Counted from the first letter of the stretch, positions 34,491 to 44,095 are shown. The stretch: 64,000 nt of DNA from Bradyrhizobium hereditatis (GCF_020329435.1 NZ_JAGKJK010000002.1:496001-560000); one strand, 5' to 3'. A program made the numbers and translations. Notes: generated from the sequence alone by a model not told the origin.

Positions 34491-34778
34491 CTAGCGACTG
34501 GTCGGAGGAGTAGCCGCCCCGCCCGTGGTCTTGGGCGCCGCGTGGGGCGCGCTAGCGCCGGCTCCGACGGTGCCCTTCGCGCCCGTCTTCGCGCCGGCGC
34601 GTTGGCCGGCGGCCGGCGCATCCTCGTCGATACTGCCTGACGCGCCACCCTGCATCTGGGTCGTGCCTTTTGCGCCGCCGCGCAGTTGCGTGTCGGATGA
34701 TGCGCCTTGCGCCAATACCGGACCGGCAAGCAGGGCCGACATAGCAACCGCGATCGCCGAGGTTTTCACTAGCTTCAT
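34491..34778 (-). CDS. Small secreted low-complexity protein
   Basis: A 95-residue protein with a signal peptide (MKLVKTSAIAVAMSALLAGPVLAQ) and a short mature part rich in Gly, Ala, Thr and Ser with repeated GGAKGTTQMQGGAS-like blocks. The start has GGGAG about seven bases upstream and a good terminator follows, so it is very likely expressed. I do not recognise a function. It is upstream of the DUF2892-sigma pair on the same strand but separated by its own terminator. Confidence 0.65.
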   Translation of the reverse strand: MKLVKTSAIAVAMSALLAGPVLAQGASSDTQLRGGAKGTTQMQGGASGSIDEDAPAAGQRAGAKTGAKGTVGAGASAPHAAPKTTGGAATPPTSR

Positions 34779-35086
34779 CCATTTCTCCCAGGTTTGGTCG
34801 GCGATGAACAATCCGGCTTCTTCAGCGCCGTTCGCAGCTCGAAGATGCTCATCGCCAGATCAGTCGTTTCTCCGCGAGCGGCGCACTCGCCATGCAAGCC
34901 CCGCGATGTGGTAATCATGCAGGGATTTCGAGGTCATTTTGCGAATCCTTGGCCACATGCGAACCGCATATGCGGCGCCTCGGCAGCACCTGAAAAGTTC
35001 CGTAAAAACTTTTTGACCCACATGCATTTGATCAGACAGGCGCGTAAAATCGAAACCCCAGCCTTCGAATCGAAATCCCGAAATTC
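34779..35086. other. Intergenic region before mutL
   Basis: This 308-base gap must hold the promoters for the small secreted protein (minus) and mutL (plus). It is less GC-rich near 34995-35060. I see no convincing gene, repeat-family copy or terminator in it. Confidence 0.45.
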
Positions 35087-36898
35087 ATGCCCGTCCGCCA
35101 GCTCCCCGAACAGGTCGTCAACCGCATCGCTGCCGGCGAGGTGGTCGAGCGTCCCGCGAGCGTGGTGAAGGAGCTCGTCGAAAACGCCATCGACGCCGGC
35201 GCCAGCCGGATCGACATCTTCACCGAAGGCGGCGGCAGGCGGCGGATCGGCATCACCGATGACGGCAGCGGCATGACCTACGCGGACCTCGCGCTCGCCG
35301 TCGACCGCCACGCGACCTCCAAGCTCGACGACGAGGATCTCCTGCGCATCCGCACGCTGGGCTTTCGCGGTGAGGCGCTGCCCTCGATCGGCGCGGTGGC
35401 GAAGCTCGGCATTACCACGCGCCATGCCAGTGAACCGCACGCCTGGTCGCTGTCGGTCGAAGGTGGCGTGAAATCAGAGATCATGCCAGCGGCGCTGTCG
35501 CAAGGCACCCGCGTCGAGGTCAGCGATCTCTTCTTCGCGACACCCGCCCGGCTGAAATTTCTCAAGACCGACCGCACCGAAGCTGAAGCGATCCGCGAAG
35601 TCGTACGGAGACTCGCCATGGCGCGGCCCGACATCGCCTTCACGCTCGCCGGCGAGGAACGCGCGCCGGTGACCTGGGCCGCGGCGCTGCCCGGCGCGGC
35701 CGGCCGGCTGACGCGGCTCGGCGATATCCTCGGAAGCGATTTCCGCTCGTGCGCCATCGAAGTTCGCGCCGAGCGCGAAGGCGTCATGGTCGAGGGATTT
35801 GCCGCGGCACCGTCGCTAACGCGCGCCAATGCGCTGGGACAGTATCTGTTCGTCAATGGCCGCCCGGTGCGCGACAAGCTCATCCTCGGCGCGGTGCGCG
35901 CTGCCTATTCGGATTATCTGCCGCGCGACCGCCATCCGGTGGTGGCGCTGTTCGTGACGCTTCAGCCACAGGAAGTCGATGCTAACGTGCATCCGGCCAA
36001 GACCGAGGTGCGCTTCCGCAACGCCGGCCTCGTGCGCGCATTGATCGTGCATGCGCTGAAGGATGGCCTATCCCGCGAAGGCAGGCGCACGGCCGCCAAT
36101 ACCGACGCCGCGGCGCTCTCCGCTTTTCGTCCATCCTTTGCGCCGCGCCCGAGCAACTGGGACTGGCGCAGCTCGCCGGCCTATCCGGTCGGGCCCACGT
36201 CTTCGCTCGAAGCTGCGGCGGCAACAGCATTCGCCGAAGCCGGGCAAGCTGCGTTCGATGTCGGCACGCCGACCGCCGATGTGCGCTTTGAAGCGCAGCC
36301 AGCCGCCGACTTGCTCGACCGGCCGCTCGGCGCGGCGCGCACACAGATTCACGAGACCTACATCGTGTCGCAAACTCGCGATGGTCTCATCGTCGTGGAT
36401 CAGCATGCCGCGCATGAACGCATCGTCTATGAGAAGCTGAAGGCTTCGCTGGCCAGGAATGGCGTGCAGAGGCAGATATTGCTGATCCCGGAAATCGTCG
36501 AACTCGACGAATCGACCGTCGAAAAGCTGCTCGATCGCGCGGACGAGCTGGCCTCGTTCGGCCTCGCCATCGAATCCTTTGGCCCCGGTGCCGTCGCGGT
36601 GCGCGAGACGCCATCGCTGCTCGGCAAGACTAATGCGGTGGGATTGCTGCGCGATCTCGCCGAGCACATGGCCGAATGGGACGAGGCGCTGCCGCTGGAG
36701 CGGCGCCTGATGCATGTCGCCGCCACCATGGCCTGCCACGGCTCCGTCCGCGCCGGCCGCCGCCTCAAGCCGGAAGAGATGAATGCGCTGTTGCGCGAGA
36801 TGGAAGACACGCCGAATTCCGGTCAGTGCAATCACGGCCGCCCGACCTATGTCGAGTTGAAGCTCGCCGATATCGAGAAGCTGTTTGGGAGAAGGTAG
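35087..36898 (+). CDS. mutL: DNA mismatch repair protein MutL
   Basis: A 603-residue GHKL ATPase that links MutS mismatch recognition to strand removal. The N-terminal motifs are VVNRIAAGEVVERPASVVKEL, DAGASRIDI, ITDDGSGM, the loop TLGFRGEALPSIG and QGTRVEVSDLFFATPARLKFL. The linker (about 345-420) is low complexity; the C-terminal dimerisation domain starts near THETYIVSQTRDGLIVVDQH. It ends with CNHGRPTYVELKLADIEKLF, a C-terminal motif of alphaproteobacterial MutL that lack MutH and may have endonuclease activity. Confidence 0.95.
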   Translation: MPVRQLPEQVVNRIAAGEVVERPASVVKELVENAIDAGASRIDIFTEGGGRRRIGITDDGSGMTYADLALAVDRHATSKLDDEDLLRIRTLGFRGEALPSIGAVAKLGITTRHASEPHAWSLSVEGGVKSEIMPAALSQGTRVEVSDLFFATPARLKFLKTDRTEAEAIREVVRRLAMARPDIAFTLAGEERAPVTWAAALPGAAGRLTRLGDILGSDFRSCAIEVRAEREGVMVEGFAAAPSLTRANALGQYLFVNGRPVRDKLILGAVRAAYSDYLPRDRHPVVALFVTLQPQEVDANVHPAKTEVRFRNAGLVRALIVHALKDGLSREGRRTAANTDAAALSAFRPSFAPRPSNWDWRSSPAYPVGPTSSLEAAAATAFAEAGQAAFDVGTPTADVRFEAQPAADLLDRPLGAARTQIHETYIVSQTRDGLIVVDQHAAHERIVYEKLKASLARNGVQRQILLIPEIVELDESTVEKLLDRADELASFGLAIESFGPGAVAVRETPSLLGKTNAVGLLRDLAEHMAEWDEALPLERRLMHVAATMACHGSVRAGRRLKPEEMNALLREMEDTPNSGQCNHGRPTYVELKLADIEKLFGRR

Positions 36899-36920
36899 GG
36901 CTGCGCTTCCGCACATCAAG

Positions 36921-37023
36921 TGTCGTCGCCCGCGAAGGCGGGCGATCCAGTATTCCAGAGACGTTTGCGATTCAGCCGAGGAGCCGCGCCGTACTGGATG
37001 CCCCGCCTTCGCGGGGCATGACA
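36921..37023. repeat. Inverted repeat, gatccagta type (copy 1)
   Basis: The left arm cccgcgaaggcgggcgatccagta and right arm tactggatgccccgccttcg are inverted copies around a core with ttccagagacgtttgc and gccgcgccg. Copies with related cores are at 40155, 41187 and 53811. It lies between the stop codons of mutL and rsmD, which converge, so it may serve as a two-way transcript end. Confidence 0.8.
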
Positions 37024-37025
37024 AC

Positions 37026-37589
37026 TCAGGGCTTGGTGACGGCCCGCAGGAATACAAACTCCGTATCGTCGTAAGCGCGCCGCTCCAGCTCCTCGAAGCT
37101 CTCCGGCGCCGCGAACGCCGCGGCTTTCGCTTCCTCCACCACCACGAGCGCCCCCGCGGTTAGCCAGCCGCCATCGCGCAGCGAGGCCAGCGCTTTCTCT
37201 GCAAGCCCTTTGCCGTAGGGCGGATCGAGAAACACCAGCGAGAAGGGCTCGACCGGATGCGCGGGGCCGAGATTGGTGGCGTCGCGGCGATAGACCTTTG
37301 TCACGCCGCCGAGACCCAGCGACTCGACATTGCTGCGCAACAGCGCGCGAGCTTCCGCGCCGTTGTCGACGAACAGCGTGAACGCTGCCCCACGCGATAC
37401 CGCCTCGATGCCGAGCGCGCCGGTACCGGCGAACAGGTCGAGCACGCGTGCGCCTTCGATCGGGTTGTTATAGGCGTGGATCAGGATGTTGAACACGGAC
37501 TCGCGCAAACGATCGGCCGTCGGGCGGATCGCCTGCGTGGAGGGCGAGGCCAGATTGCGGCCCTTCAGTCTTCCGCCAACGACGCGCAT
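37026..37589 (-). CDS. rsmD: 16S rRNA (guanine-966-N2)-methyltransferase
   Basis: A 187-residue SAM-dependent enzyme modifying G966 of 16S rRNA. MRVVGGRLKGRNLASP and RPTADRLRESVFNIL form the RsmD N terminus, VLDLFAGTGALGIEAVSRGA binds SAM, and LVFLDPPYGKGLAEKAL holds the catalytic DPPY. It follows the pseudouridine synthase gene by 7 bases on the same strand, so the two rRNA-modifying enzymes are probably co-transcribed. Confidence 0.94.
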   Translation of the reverse strand: MRVVGGRLKGRNLASPSTQAIRPTADRLRESVFNILIHAYNNPIEGARVLDLFAGTGALGIEAVSRGAAFTLFVDNGAEARALLRSNVESLGLGGVTKVYRRDATNLGPAHPVEPFSLVFLDPPYGKGLAEKALASLRDGGWLTAGALVVVEEAKAAAFAAPESFEELERRAYDDTEFVFLRAVTKP

Positions 37590-37596
37590 AGGCCAG

Positions 37597-39528
37597 CTAC
37601 TCGTCGCGCGGCTTCAGATCGCGCTTGCCGTGATATCCGCGCTTGGGGCGGCGCGGCGGGCCGTAGCCGTTGGCTTCTTCCTCGTTGCGCGCGCGGGCCT
37701 CCTCGCTGCCGGTACGCTGCACCAGCACGCGGCGACCCTTGCGGTCGGCGATCAGCGCGCTCTTGCCCGCCGGCTTGAACGGCTTTTTGCCGCGCGGTGC
37801 GTCTTCTTCCGTCGCTTTATCGTCCTGCGCTGGCGGTGTGAAATCTGCTCCCGCAAGCGTTGCGATCTTCTCGCCGAGTTGCTCGCGCAGCACCCGCGTC
37901 TTGACCTCCTCAACCTGGCCCTCGGCCAGCTCGCCGAGTTGGAACGGTCCATAGGAGACGCGGATCAGCCGGTTCACCTCAAGGCCGAGATGGGCCATGA
38001 CGTTGCGGACCTCACGGTTCTTGCCTTCGCGAATCGCGAACACGACCCAGACATTGGCGCCCTGGTCGCGTTCAAGCTGCGCATCGATCGGCCCGTATTT
38101 GACGCCTTCGATCTCGATGCCCTTTTTCAGTTCGTCGAGTTGCGCCTGCGTGACCTCGCCATGGGCGCGGACGCGGTAACGCCGCAGCCAGCCGGTGTCA
38201 GGCAGTTCGAGCGCGCGGGCGAGCCCGCCGTCATTGGTCAACAGCAGCAAGCCCTCGGTGTTGAAATCGAGCCGGCCAACCGAGATCAGCCGCGGCAGAC
38301 CTTCGGGCAGATTGTCGAACACGGTCGGCCGCCCCTCGGGATCGGCATGCGTCGTCATCAGTCCGCGCGGCTTGTGATAGAGGAACAGCCGCGTGCGCTC
38401 GCGCGGCGGCAGCACCTTGCCGTCCACGGCGATCACGTCATTGCCCGTGACATCGAGCGCCGGCGAATTGATGACGCGGCCGTTGACGGTGACGCGGCCC
38501 TGCGTGATCAGCTCCTCGGCATCGCGGCGCGAAGCAAGACCTGCACGCGCCACCACCTTGGCGATGCGCTCGCCGGTCTTTTTCGGCTTCGGCTCGGCAC
38601 GTGCCGCGCGCTTGTCGGCATCGGGCGTGCGCTCGCGATAGGCACCACGGCCACCGAACGCCGGGCGCTTTGCAAAAATCCTGCTGTCGTCCTCATTGTC
38701 ACGGCGGGGGCGGTCGCGAAAGCGTCCCTCGCTGCGCGGATGCTCCTGCCACTCGGTGCGGCCTATCGGCCGCCCGCGGTCATGGTCGCCATCGCGCCGC
38801 TCTCGCGGACGATCGAACTTCGGCCGGTCCTCGCGCGAACGCGAAAATCGTGGACGCTCGTCGCCGTCGCGATCCTCACCCGTGCGAGCAAAGCGGGGCC
38901 GATCATCGTTGCGAGAATCCCGCCCACCTCGATCATCGCGCTTTTTCCAGGGCTTCTCCTCGCCGCGCTCGGGACGATCGCTAAAATCCTTGCGCGGTCC
39001 GCGCGAAAACCGCTTCTCGCCATCACGCGAGGGGCGATCACCACGCGGCCGATCATCGTCCTTGCGAAAGCTACGCGCTGAGGAGGTCCGCTTGTCGCTG
39101 AACTTTCTATCGGCAAAACGACCAGCGGGGCGGGCTTCGTCGCGATCACGGCGCGGCGGACGATCATCGCGATCGTAATTCGGCCGCTCGCCGCGCGGCT
39201 TGAATGAACGCTTCTCGCCGTCGCGGTCCTCGCGCGCGCGAGAATCCTTGCGCGGCCCGCGCTCATCCCGGTTGAAGCGCTGCGGCCGGTCGCCAAAATC
39301 CCGCCGCGGGCGGTCATCGTCCCGGCGCGGCGAACTGCCCTCGCGCTTGCCGGCGTAAGGCTTCTTGCCGAACGCCTTGCGCTCACCACCGGCTCCATCC
39401 CTGGCGACAAACCCGCGCTTGGCGAACTTCTTCTCCGGCCCCCTCGCCGCCCCCGAGCGGCCTTTGCCGCTGCGGGCCCGGTCACGCCGGCCGCGGGAAT
39501 CGTTGTTTTTGTCGTTATCGCGGGGCAT
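37597..39528 (-). CDS. RsuA/RluB-type pseudouridine synthase with Arg-rich extension
   Basis: A 643-residue protein whose catalytic core is only about 240 residues. An S4 RNA-binding domain (about 319-366, ERIAKVVARAGLASRRDAEELI) precedes the synthase domain, with catalytic Asp421 in VGRLDFNTEGLLLLTNDG and the typical EGKNREVRNVM. The first ~315 residues are a disordered Arg/Asp/Gly/Pro-rich region, with blocks such as RDDDRPRRDFGDRPQRF, and the tail after about 560 is also basic. The extension resembles RGG-type RNA-binding tails. The target is probably 23S rRNA (RluB-like), but the subfamily is not certain. Confidence 0.9.
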   Translation of the reverse strand: MPRDNDKNNDSRGRRDRARSGKGRSGAARGPEKKFAKRGFVARDGAGGERKAFGKKPYAGKREGSSPRRDDDRPRRDFGDRPQRFNRDERGPRKDSRAREDRDGEKRSFKPRGERPNYDRDDRPPRRDRDEARPAGRFADRKFSDKRTSSARSFRKDDDRPRGDRPSRDGEKRFSRGPRKDFSDRPERGEEKPWKKRDDRGGRDSRNDDRPRFARTGEDRDGDERPRFSRSREDRPKFDRPRERRDGDHDRGRPIGRTEWQEHPRSEGRFRDRPRRDNEDDSRIFAKRPAFGGRGAYRERTPDADKRAARAEPKPKKTGERIAKVVARAGLASRRDAEELITQGRVTVNGRVINSPALDVTGNDVIAVDGKVLPPRERTRLFLYHKPRGLMTTHADPEGRPTVFDNLPEGLPRLISVGRLDFNTEGLLLLTNDGGLARALELPDTGWLRRYRVRAHGEVTQAQLDELKKGIEIEGVKYGPIDAQLERDQGANVWVVFAIREGKNREVRNVMAHLGLEVNRLIRVSYGPFQLGELAEGQVEEVKTRVLREQLGEKIATLAGADFTPPAQDDKATEEDAPRGKKPFKPAGKSALIADRKGRRVLVQRTGSEEARARNEEEANGYGPPRRPKRGYHGKRDLKPRDE

Positions 39529-39690
39529 GAAGGATCTCTCGAATACAGATGAATTGCCAATCAGGGTGCGGATGGGTTGTCATAGCGACTACGCGCGCGC
39601 ACTTGGCTCAAGGCGCATTCTCACGCAAAACCGGCATCCACGTTTGCTGAAGGCGGCTCTCTTAGCAGGTTTCTTTCGATGATACGAGGC

Positions 39691-40137
39691 ATGACAGCTC
39701 CTTCTTTCATGGATTTGGCGCTGAAAACGGCCGAAAACGCCGGAAAAGCCGGCGAAGTTCCGATCGGATGCGTCATCGTCAGGGATTACGAGGTCATCGC
39801 CACCGCCGGCAACCGGACCCTGACCGACCGCGACCCGACCGCCCATGCCGAGATCCTGGCGATCCGGCAGGCCGCGGAGGCCATCGGGACCGAGCGGCTG
39901 GTCGATTGCGATCTCTACGTCACCCTGGAGCCCTGCACCATGTGCGCCGGCGCGATCTCGTTTGCCCGGATCCGGCGGCTCTACTACGGGGCGGCCGACC
40001 CCAAGGGCGGCGCGGTGGACTCCGGCGTGCGGTTCTTTGCGCAGCCGACCTGTCACCACGCACCGGAGGTTTATTCGGCGGTCGGCGAGACCGAGGCGGC
40101 GGCGCTGCTCAAGGAGTTTTTCAAGGTGAGGCGGTAG
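39691..40137 (+). CDS. tadA: tRNA-specific adenosine deaminase
   Basis: A 148-residue zinc deaminase that makes inosine at the wobble position of tRNA-Arg(ACG). The zinc and proton-transfer residues are in PTAHAEILAIRQA and LEPCTMCAGAISFARI. DPKGGAVDSG is typical of TadA. I chose the ATG at 39691; an in-frame ATG at 39679 would add four residues. It is divergent from the pseudouridine synthase gene. Confidence 0.94.
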   Translation: MTAPSFMDLALKTAENAGKAGEVPIGCVIVRDYEVIATAGNRTLTDRDPTAHAEILAIRQAAEAIGTERLVDCDLYVTLEPCTMCAGAISFARIRRLYYGAADPKGGAVDSGVRFFAQPTCHHAPEVYSAVGETEAAALLKEFFKVRR

Positions 40138-40154
40138 CGCCTCGCGCCGCACCG

Positions 40155-40238
40155 TTGTCATCATCCGCGAAAGCGGATGATCCAGTATCCCAGAGACGGT
40201 CGTGATCGACCGAGAGGCCGCGGCGTGCGGGTATGACG
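40155..40238. repeat. Inverted repeat, gatccagta type (copy 2, truncated)
   Basis: The left half tcatccgcgaaagcggatga, followed by tccagtatcccagagacg and gagaggccgcggcgt, matches the family core, but most of the right arm is missing: the core runs straight into gcgggtatgac. It lies between the convergent tadA and alpha/beta-hydrolase genes. Confidence 0.75.
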
Positions 40239-40264
40239 AGGTTCATGTGCGGCGAGATCTCGCC

Positions 40265-41170
40265 TCACGCTGCCATGAAAAACTCCCGCAACAACCTCGC
40301 CGTCACATCCGGATTCTCCTCGGGCAGGAAGTGTCCGGAATCCACCGGCGCGCCGCTCACATTCGTCGCCCGTTTCTTCCACGTATCGAGCGGTGTCGTA
40401 GCCGCAGGCGCGACGCCGGCATCGCCCCACAGCGCCAGCATCGGGACCGTGATCTTCTTTCCGGCCCCGAAATCTGCCTTGTCGATCTCGTAGTCGGCAT
40501 AGGCGCCGGCGCGATAGTCCTCGCACATCGCATGTATGCGCGCCGGATCGCGGAACGGCGCAAGGTAATGCTCGAGCGCGCGCGGATCGATGGCATCGAG
40601 CGTCTTCGATTTGGTTTGGCTGGCCATCTTGTACCTTAGGAAAAATTCTCCGTTGCTCGCGATCAACGTTTCCGGCAGCGGGTGAGGCTGCGCCAGAAAC
40701 GCCCAATGATAGATCTTCAGCGCCGACAGCCGGTTCAACTTCTCCCAATAATCGTAAGTCGGCGCGATATCGAGCACGGCAAGCTTCGACAGCCGGCCAG
40801 GATGGTCGAGCGCCAGGCGGTACGACACGCGGCCGCCGCGGTCATGGCCGGCGAGTGCGAAATGCACATGGCCGAGCTGCTCCATCGCCTCCACCATCGC
40901 TTTCGCCATCGCGCGTTTGGTGTAAGGCGTGTGGTTGTCGTCGCTGCGAGGCATGTCCGACCAGCCATAGCCCGGCAGATCAGCGATGATCAGCGTAAAG
41001 CTGTCAGCCAGTTGCGGCGCGACCTGATGCCACATCACATGCGTCGAGGAGAACCCGTGCAGCAGCAACAGTGGCGGCCCGTTGCCGCCGACGCGGGCGA
41101 AGATGCGCCCCGATGAGATGTTGATCCATTCGGACGCATATCCGGGAAACAGATCGGCAAGATCGGGCAT
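40265..41170 (-). CDS. Alpha/beta hydrolase, fluoroacetate dehalogenase-like
   Basis: A 301-residue hydrolase of the haloalkane/haloacetate dehalogenase branch. It matches the R. palustris fluoroacetate dehalogenase (RPA1163) as I remember it, including residue numbers: nucleophile Asp110 in GHDRGGR, carboxylate-binding Arg111 and Arg114, Asp134, halide-binding His155, Trp156 and Tyr219 ([15 protein letters not shown]), and His280 ([10 protein letters not shown]). All eight are present, so hydrolytic cleavage of haloacetates, perhaps including C-F bonds, is a strong prediction. GGGAGAG lies eight bases before the start. No transport or regulatory partner is adjacent. Confidence 0.8.
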   Translation of the reverse strand: MPDLADLFPGYASEWINISSGRIFARVGGNGPPLLLLHGFSSTHVMWHQVAPQLADSFTLIIADLPGYGWSDMPRSDDNHTPYTKRAMAKAMVEAMEQLGHVHFALAGHDRGGRVSYRLALDHPGRLSKLAVLDIAPTYDYWEKLNRLSALKIYHWAFLAQPHPLPETLIASNGEFFLRYKMASQTKSKTLDAIDPRALEHYLAPFRDPARIHAMCEDYRAGAYADYEIDKADFGAGKKITVPMLALWGDAGVAPAATTPLDTWKKRATNVSGAPVDSGHFLPEENPDVTARLLREFFMAA

Positions 41171-41186
41171 CTTCGTACTCTCCCGT

Positions 41187-41319
41187 AATCATCCGCCAAC
41201 GGGTCGCGCGAATGCGCGCCCGATGACAGGCTCCGGCGGATGATCCAGTAAACACCGGCATCACGATCAACAACAGGCGCCCCGGCGTACTGGATACCCC
41301 GCCTGCGCGGGGTATGACA
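41187..41319. repeat. Inverted repeat, gatccagta type (copy 3, with insert)
   Basis: The outer arms aatcatccgcc and ggcggatgatccagta enclose an extra segment (ggtcgcgcgaatgcgcgcc), and the distal half gcgtactggataccccgcctg closes the element. The core related to the other copies is cggcatcacgatcaac. It lies in the gap upstream of both the hydrolase and the acyl-CoA dehydrogenase genes. Confidence 0.75.
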
Positions 41320-41418
41320 GCCGCGGCTGCTTTAAACTTTGTTTGTCGTTGCCGCAGGCAGACCTCAGGATTATGCCATCCCTCAAGTCCGACCAACAGG
41401 AACCAGAGGAAACCAGCG

Positions 41419-42651
41419 ATGCCGATCGATTTCGAGATTCCAGCCGAAGCCAAGGCGATCCGCGAGAAGGTGCGCAAATGGGTGCATGAGGAATGCATCC
41501 CCGCGGAGAAGGAACTGGATACCAAGCCCCTCGCCGAAGTGCTCGGACCGCTGCGGGCCAAGGCCCGTGCGCAGGGCCTCTGGTGCCCGTGGGTACCGAA
41601 GGAATATGGCGGCATGGGTCTCGGCCCGCTGGCCAATGCGCTGGTGCAGATGGAGCTCGGCGAGAGCATGCTTGGCGCGCTGTCCATGAACACGCAGGGT
41701 CCCGACGACGCCTCGATGATGACGATCCTCGCCCACGGTACGGAATATCAGAAGGAGAAGTTCCTCAAGCCTCTGCTCAACGGCGACAAGCGCATCTGCT
41801 TCTCGATGACGGAGAAGGCCGCCGGCGCCGACGCCACGGGCATGCAGACCACGGCGGTGAAGGACGGCAATGAGAATTACATTCTCAACGGCGAGAAGTG
41901 GTTCTCCTCTTCCGCCAGCGTTGCCGACATGGCGCTGGTGATGGCCAAGACCGATCCCAACGCGCCGCGTCACAAGCAGTATTCTACCTTCATCGTCGAG
42001 CTGCCGAACCCCGGCTACAAGATCAAGCGCAACGTCGCCAACATGGCGATCGAGGGGCCGCATGACGACGTCCTGCACGGCGGCCACTCCGAGATCGAGA
42101 TCAGGGATCTCGTGGTACCGGCCGACAATCTGCTCGGCGGCGAAGGCAACGGCTTTGCCATGGGGCAGCACCGCCTCGCCTATGGTCGCCTGCGCCATGG
42201 CATGCACAACGTCGCCAAGGCGCAACGCGCGCTCGACATGGCGGTCGCCCATGTCACCAAGCGCTCGACCTTCGGCCAACTGCTCGCCGACCGCCAGGCG
42301 GTGCAGTTCATGCTCGCCGATTGCGCCAGCGAGCTCTATATCGGCCGGCTGATGTTGCTTCATATCGCCTACAAGGCGGAGAAGGGCCTCGACATCCGGC
42401 AGGAGAACTCGATCGCAAAAATCTTCCATGCGCATATGGTGCACAAGGTGATCGACACCGCGATCCAGCTCCACGGCGCGCTCGGCTTCAGCCAGGATAC
42501 GCCGCTGGCGAAATGGTACACGCAGGTGCGCTCACAGCGGCTGGTCGACGGTCCGGATGAAGTGCACAAGTGGAAGATCGGCAAAAACGTCATCAAGGCG
42601 TTCCGCGAGCACGGCACCACCGCTAGCGCGGCGGGCGGGGATTTGCTCTAG
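41419..42651 (+). CDS. Acyl-CoA dehydrogenase family protein
   Basis: A 410-residue flavoprotein that oxidises an acyl-CoA to the 2-enoyl form. The substrate and FAD signatures are ICFSMTEKAAGADATGMQTT, LNGEKWFSSSASVADM, MGQHRLAYGRLRHG and QLHGALGFSQDTPLAKWYTQ. RSQRLVDGPDEVHKW places the probable catalytic acid in the DGPDEVH loop, like the ACAD11-type branch. The start at 41419 follows GAGGA eight bases upstream. No electron-transfer or beta-oxidation partner is adjacent and the acyl chain preference is unknown. Confidence 0.88.
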   Translation: MPIDFEIPAEAKAIREKVRKWVHEECIPAEKELDTKPLAEVLGPLRAKARAQGLWCPWVPKEYGGMGLGPLANALVQMELGESMLGALSMNTQGPDDASMMTILAHGTEYQKEKFLKPLLNGDKRICFSMTEKAAGADATGMQTTAVKDGNENYILNGEKWFSSSASVADMALVMAKTDPNAPRHKQYSTFIVELPNPGYKIKRNVANMAIEGPHDDVLHGGHSEIEIRDLVVPADNLLGGEGNGFAMGQHRLAYGRLRHGMHNVAKAQRALDMAVAHVTKRSTFGQLLADRQAVQFMLADCASELYIGRLMLLHIAYKAEKGLDIRQENSIAKIFHAHMVHKVIDTAIQLHGALGFSQDTPLAKWYTQVRSQRLVDGPDEVHKWKIGKNVIKAFREHGTTASAAGGDLL

Positions 42652-42664
42652 CGACATCAAAAGG

Positions 42665-42789
42665 TGTCATTGCCGGGCTTGACCCGCCTGCGAGGCCGAA
42701 GCCTCTTCGGCGTGGCGAAGGCCCGACAATCCATGCTTCGAAGCACTCATACGCGGAGTGATGGATGCCCGGGTCAGGCCCGGCATGAC
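42665..42789. repeat. Intergenic inverted repeat, gtcattgcc type (copy 2)
   Basis: The ends gtcattgccgggcttgaccc and gggtcaggcccggcatgac are inverted, with inner arms acaatccatgcttcg and gtgatggatgcccg. A smaller hairpin (gaggccgaagcctcttcggc) is inserted in the left half. It separates the convergent acyl-CoA dehydrogenase and purD genes. Confidence 0.75.
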
Positions 42790-42817
42790 GAGCGGAAGAG
42801 ATGGCGCGTGCGAGCGC

Positions 42818-44095
42818 CTAACCCTTCTCCGCCTCCACCGCCTGCCAGGCAATGTCGCGGCGGCAGAAGCCGTCAGACCATTGAATGCGATCGACGGCCT
42901 GATAGGCGCGCTCTCTCGCCTCGGTTACAGTCCTGCCCATCGCGCAGACGTTCAGCACCCGCCCGCCATTGGCGACGATGCCATCATCCTTCGCCGCCGT
43001 GCCGGCATGGAAGATTTCGACGCCCTCGATCTTGGCGGCGTCATCGAGGCCCTCGATGCGCGTGCCCTTCTGGTAGTCGCCGGGATAGCCTTTCGCCGCC
43101 ATCACCACCGTCAAGGCAGGATCAGGGAACCAGCGCAGATCAAAGTGCTTTAACTCGCCGTCGCAGGACGCCAGAAACGCTGGCAGGATGTCGGACATCA
43201 TCCGCAGCATCAGCACCTGGCACTCGGGATCGCCGAAGCGGACGTTGTATTCGAACAGTTTTGGCCCCTGCTCCGTCAGCATCACGCCGGCGTAGAGCAC
43301 ACCGCGAAACGGCGTGCCGCGCTGCTTCATGCCGGCGACGGTCGGCAGGATGATGCGCGCCATGATCTGATCGTGAATTTCTGCCGTCACGAACGGCGTC
43401 GGCGAATAGGCGCCCATGCCGCCGGTGTTCGGCCCCTCGTCGCGATCGAACACCCGCTTGTGGTCTTGGGCGGAGGCGAGCGGGATCGCAGTCTCGCCGT
43501 CGCACAGCGCGAAAAAGCTGATCTCGCGGCCAGCGAGGAATTCCTCGATCACGACCTCGGTGCCCGCCGCGCCGAACACACCGTCGAACATCATGGCAAT
43601 CGCCGCTTCGGCTTCAGCCAGTGTCTTCGCCACCACGACGCCCTTGCCGGCCGCCAAGCCATCAGCCTTGACCACGATCGGCGCGCCCTGCGTGCGGACA
43701 TAGGCCACCGCGTCGTTAGCATTATCGAAGCGACGATAGGCTCCCGTCGGAATATTGAACTCGCTGCACAGGTCCTTCGTGAAGCCTTTCGAGCCCTCGA
43801 GCTGCGCTGCCTGCTTGCTCGGACCAAACGCCTTAATACCGGCCGCCGCGAGATCATCAACAATTCCTGCCGCCAGCGGCGTCTCCGGACCGACCACGAC
43901 GAGATCGACCGCGTTGCGCTTGCAGAACTCGATCACCGCGGGATGATCGGCGATATCGAGCGCGACGCATTCGGCCTCGCGCGCAATGCCGGCATTGCCG
44001 GGCGCGCACCACAGTTTGGTGAGCAGCGGGGAAGCGGCGATCTTCCATGCGAGAGCGTGTTCGCGGCCGCCGGAACCGAGCAGGAGAATGTTCAT
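42818..44095 (-). CDS. purD: Phosphoribosylamine-glycine ligase
   Basis: A 425-residue ATP-grasp enzyme that joins glycine to phosphoribosylamine, the second step of purine synthesis. [19 protein letters not shown] opens the N domain, [16 protein letters not shown] is the ATP-grasp loop, and [22 protein letters not shown] followed by [13 protein letters not shown] are strongly conserved. The start at 44095 is the family start; a TTG at 44110 would add five residues. It is divergent from xseA. Confidence 0.95.
   Translation of the reverse strand: MNILLLGSGGREHALAWKIAASPLLTKLWCAPGNAGIAREAECVALDIADHPAVIEFCKRNAVDLVVVGPETPLAAGIVDDLAAAGIKAFGPSKQAAQLEGSKGFTKDLCSEFNIPTGAYRRFDNANDAVAYVRTQGAPIVVKADGLAAGKGVVVAKTLAEAEAAIAMMFDGVFGAAGTEVVIEEFLAGREISFFALCDGETAIPLASAQDHKRVFDRDEGPNTGGMGAYSPTPFVTAEIHDQIMARIILPTVAGMKQRGTPFRGVLYAGVMLTEQGPKLFEYNVRFGDPECQVLMLRMMSDILPAFLASCDGELKHFDLRWFPDPALTVVMAAKGYPGDYQKGTRIEGLDDAAKIEGVEIFHAGTAAKDDGIVANGGRVLNVCAMGRTVTEARERAYQAVDRIQWSDGFCRRDIAWQAVEAEKG

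Noticed and set aside
37486..39081. Plus-strand open frame of 531 codons opposite the pseudouridine synthase gene
   Set aside because: It mirrors the Arg/Asp-rich extension of the real minus-strand gene; its Leu/Ala/Arg-rich composition has no domain pattern and it also overlaps rsmD.
87..41170. A fluoroacetate degradation pathway joining the FlK-like thioesterase and the dehalogenase
   Set aside because: The two genes are 40 kb apart without shared regulation, and most FlK-family relatives have other substrates, so only the dehalogenase prediction is kept.
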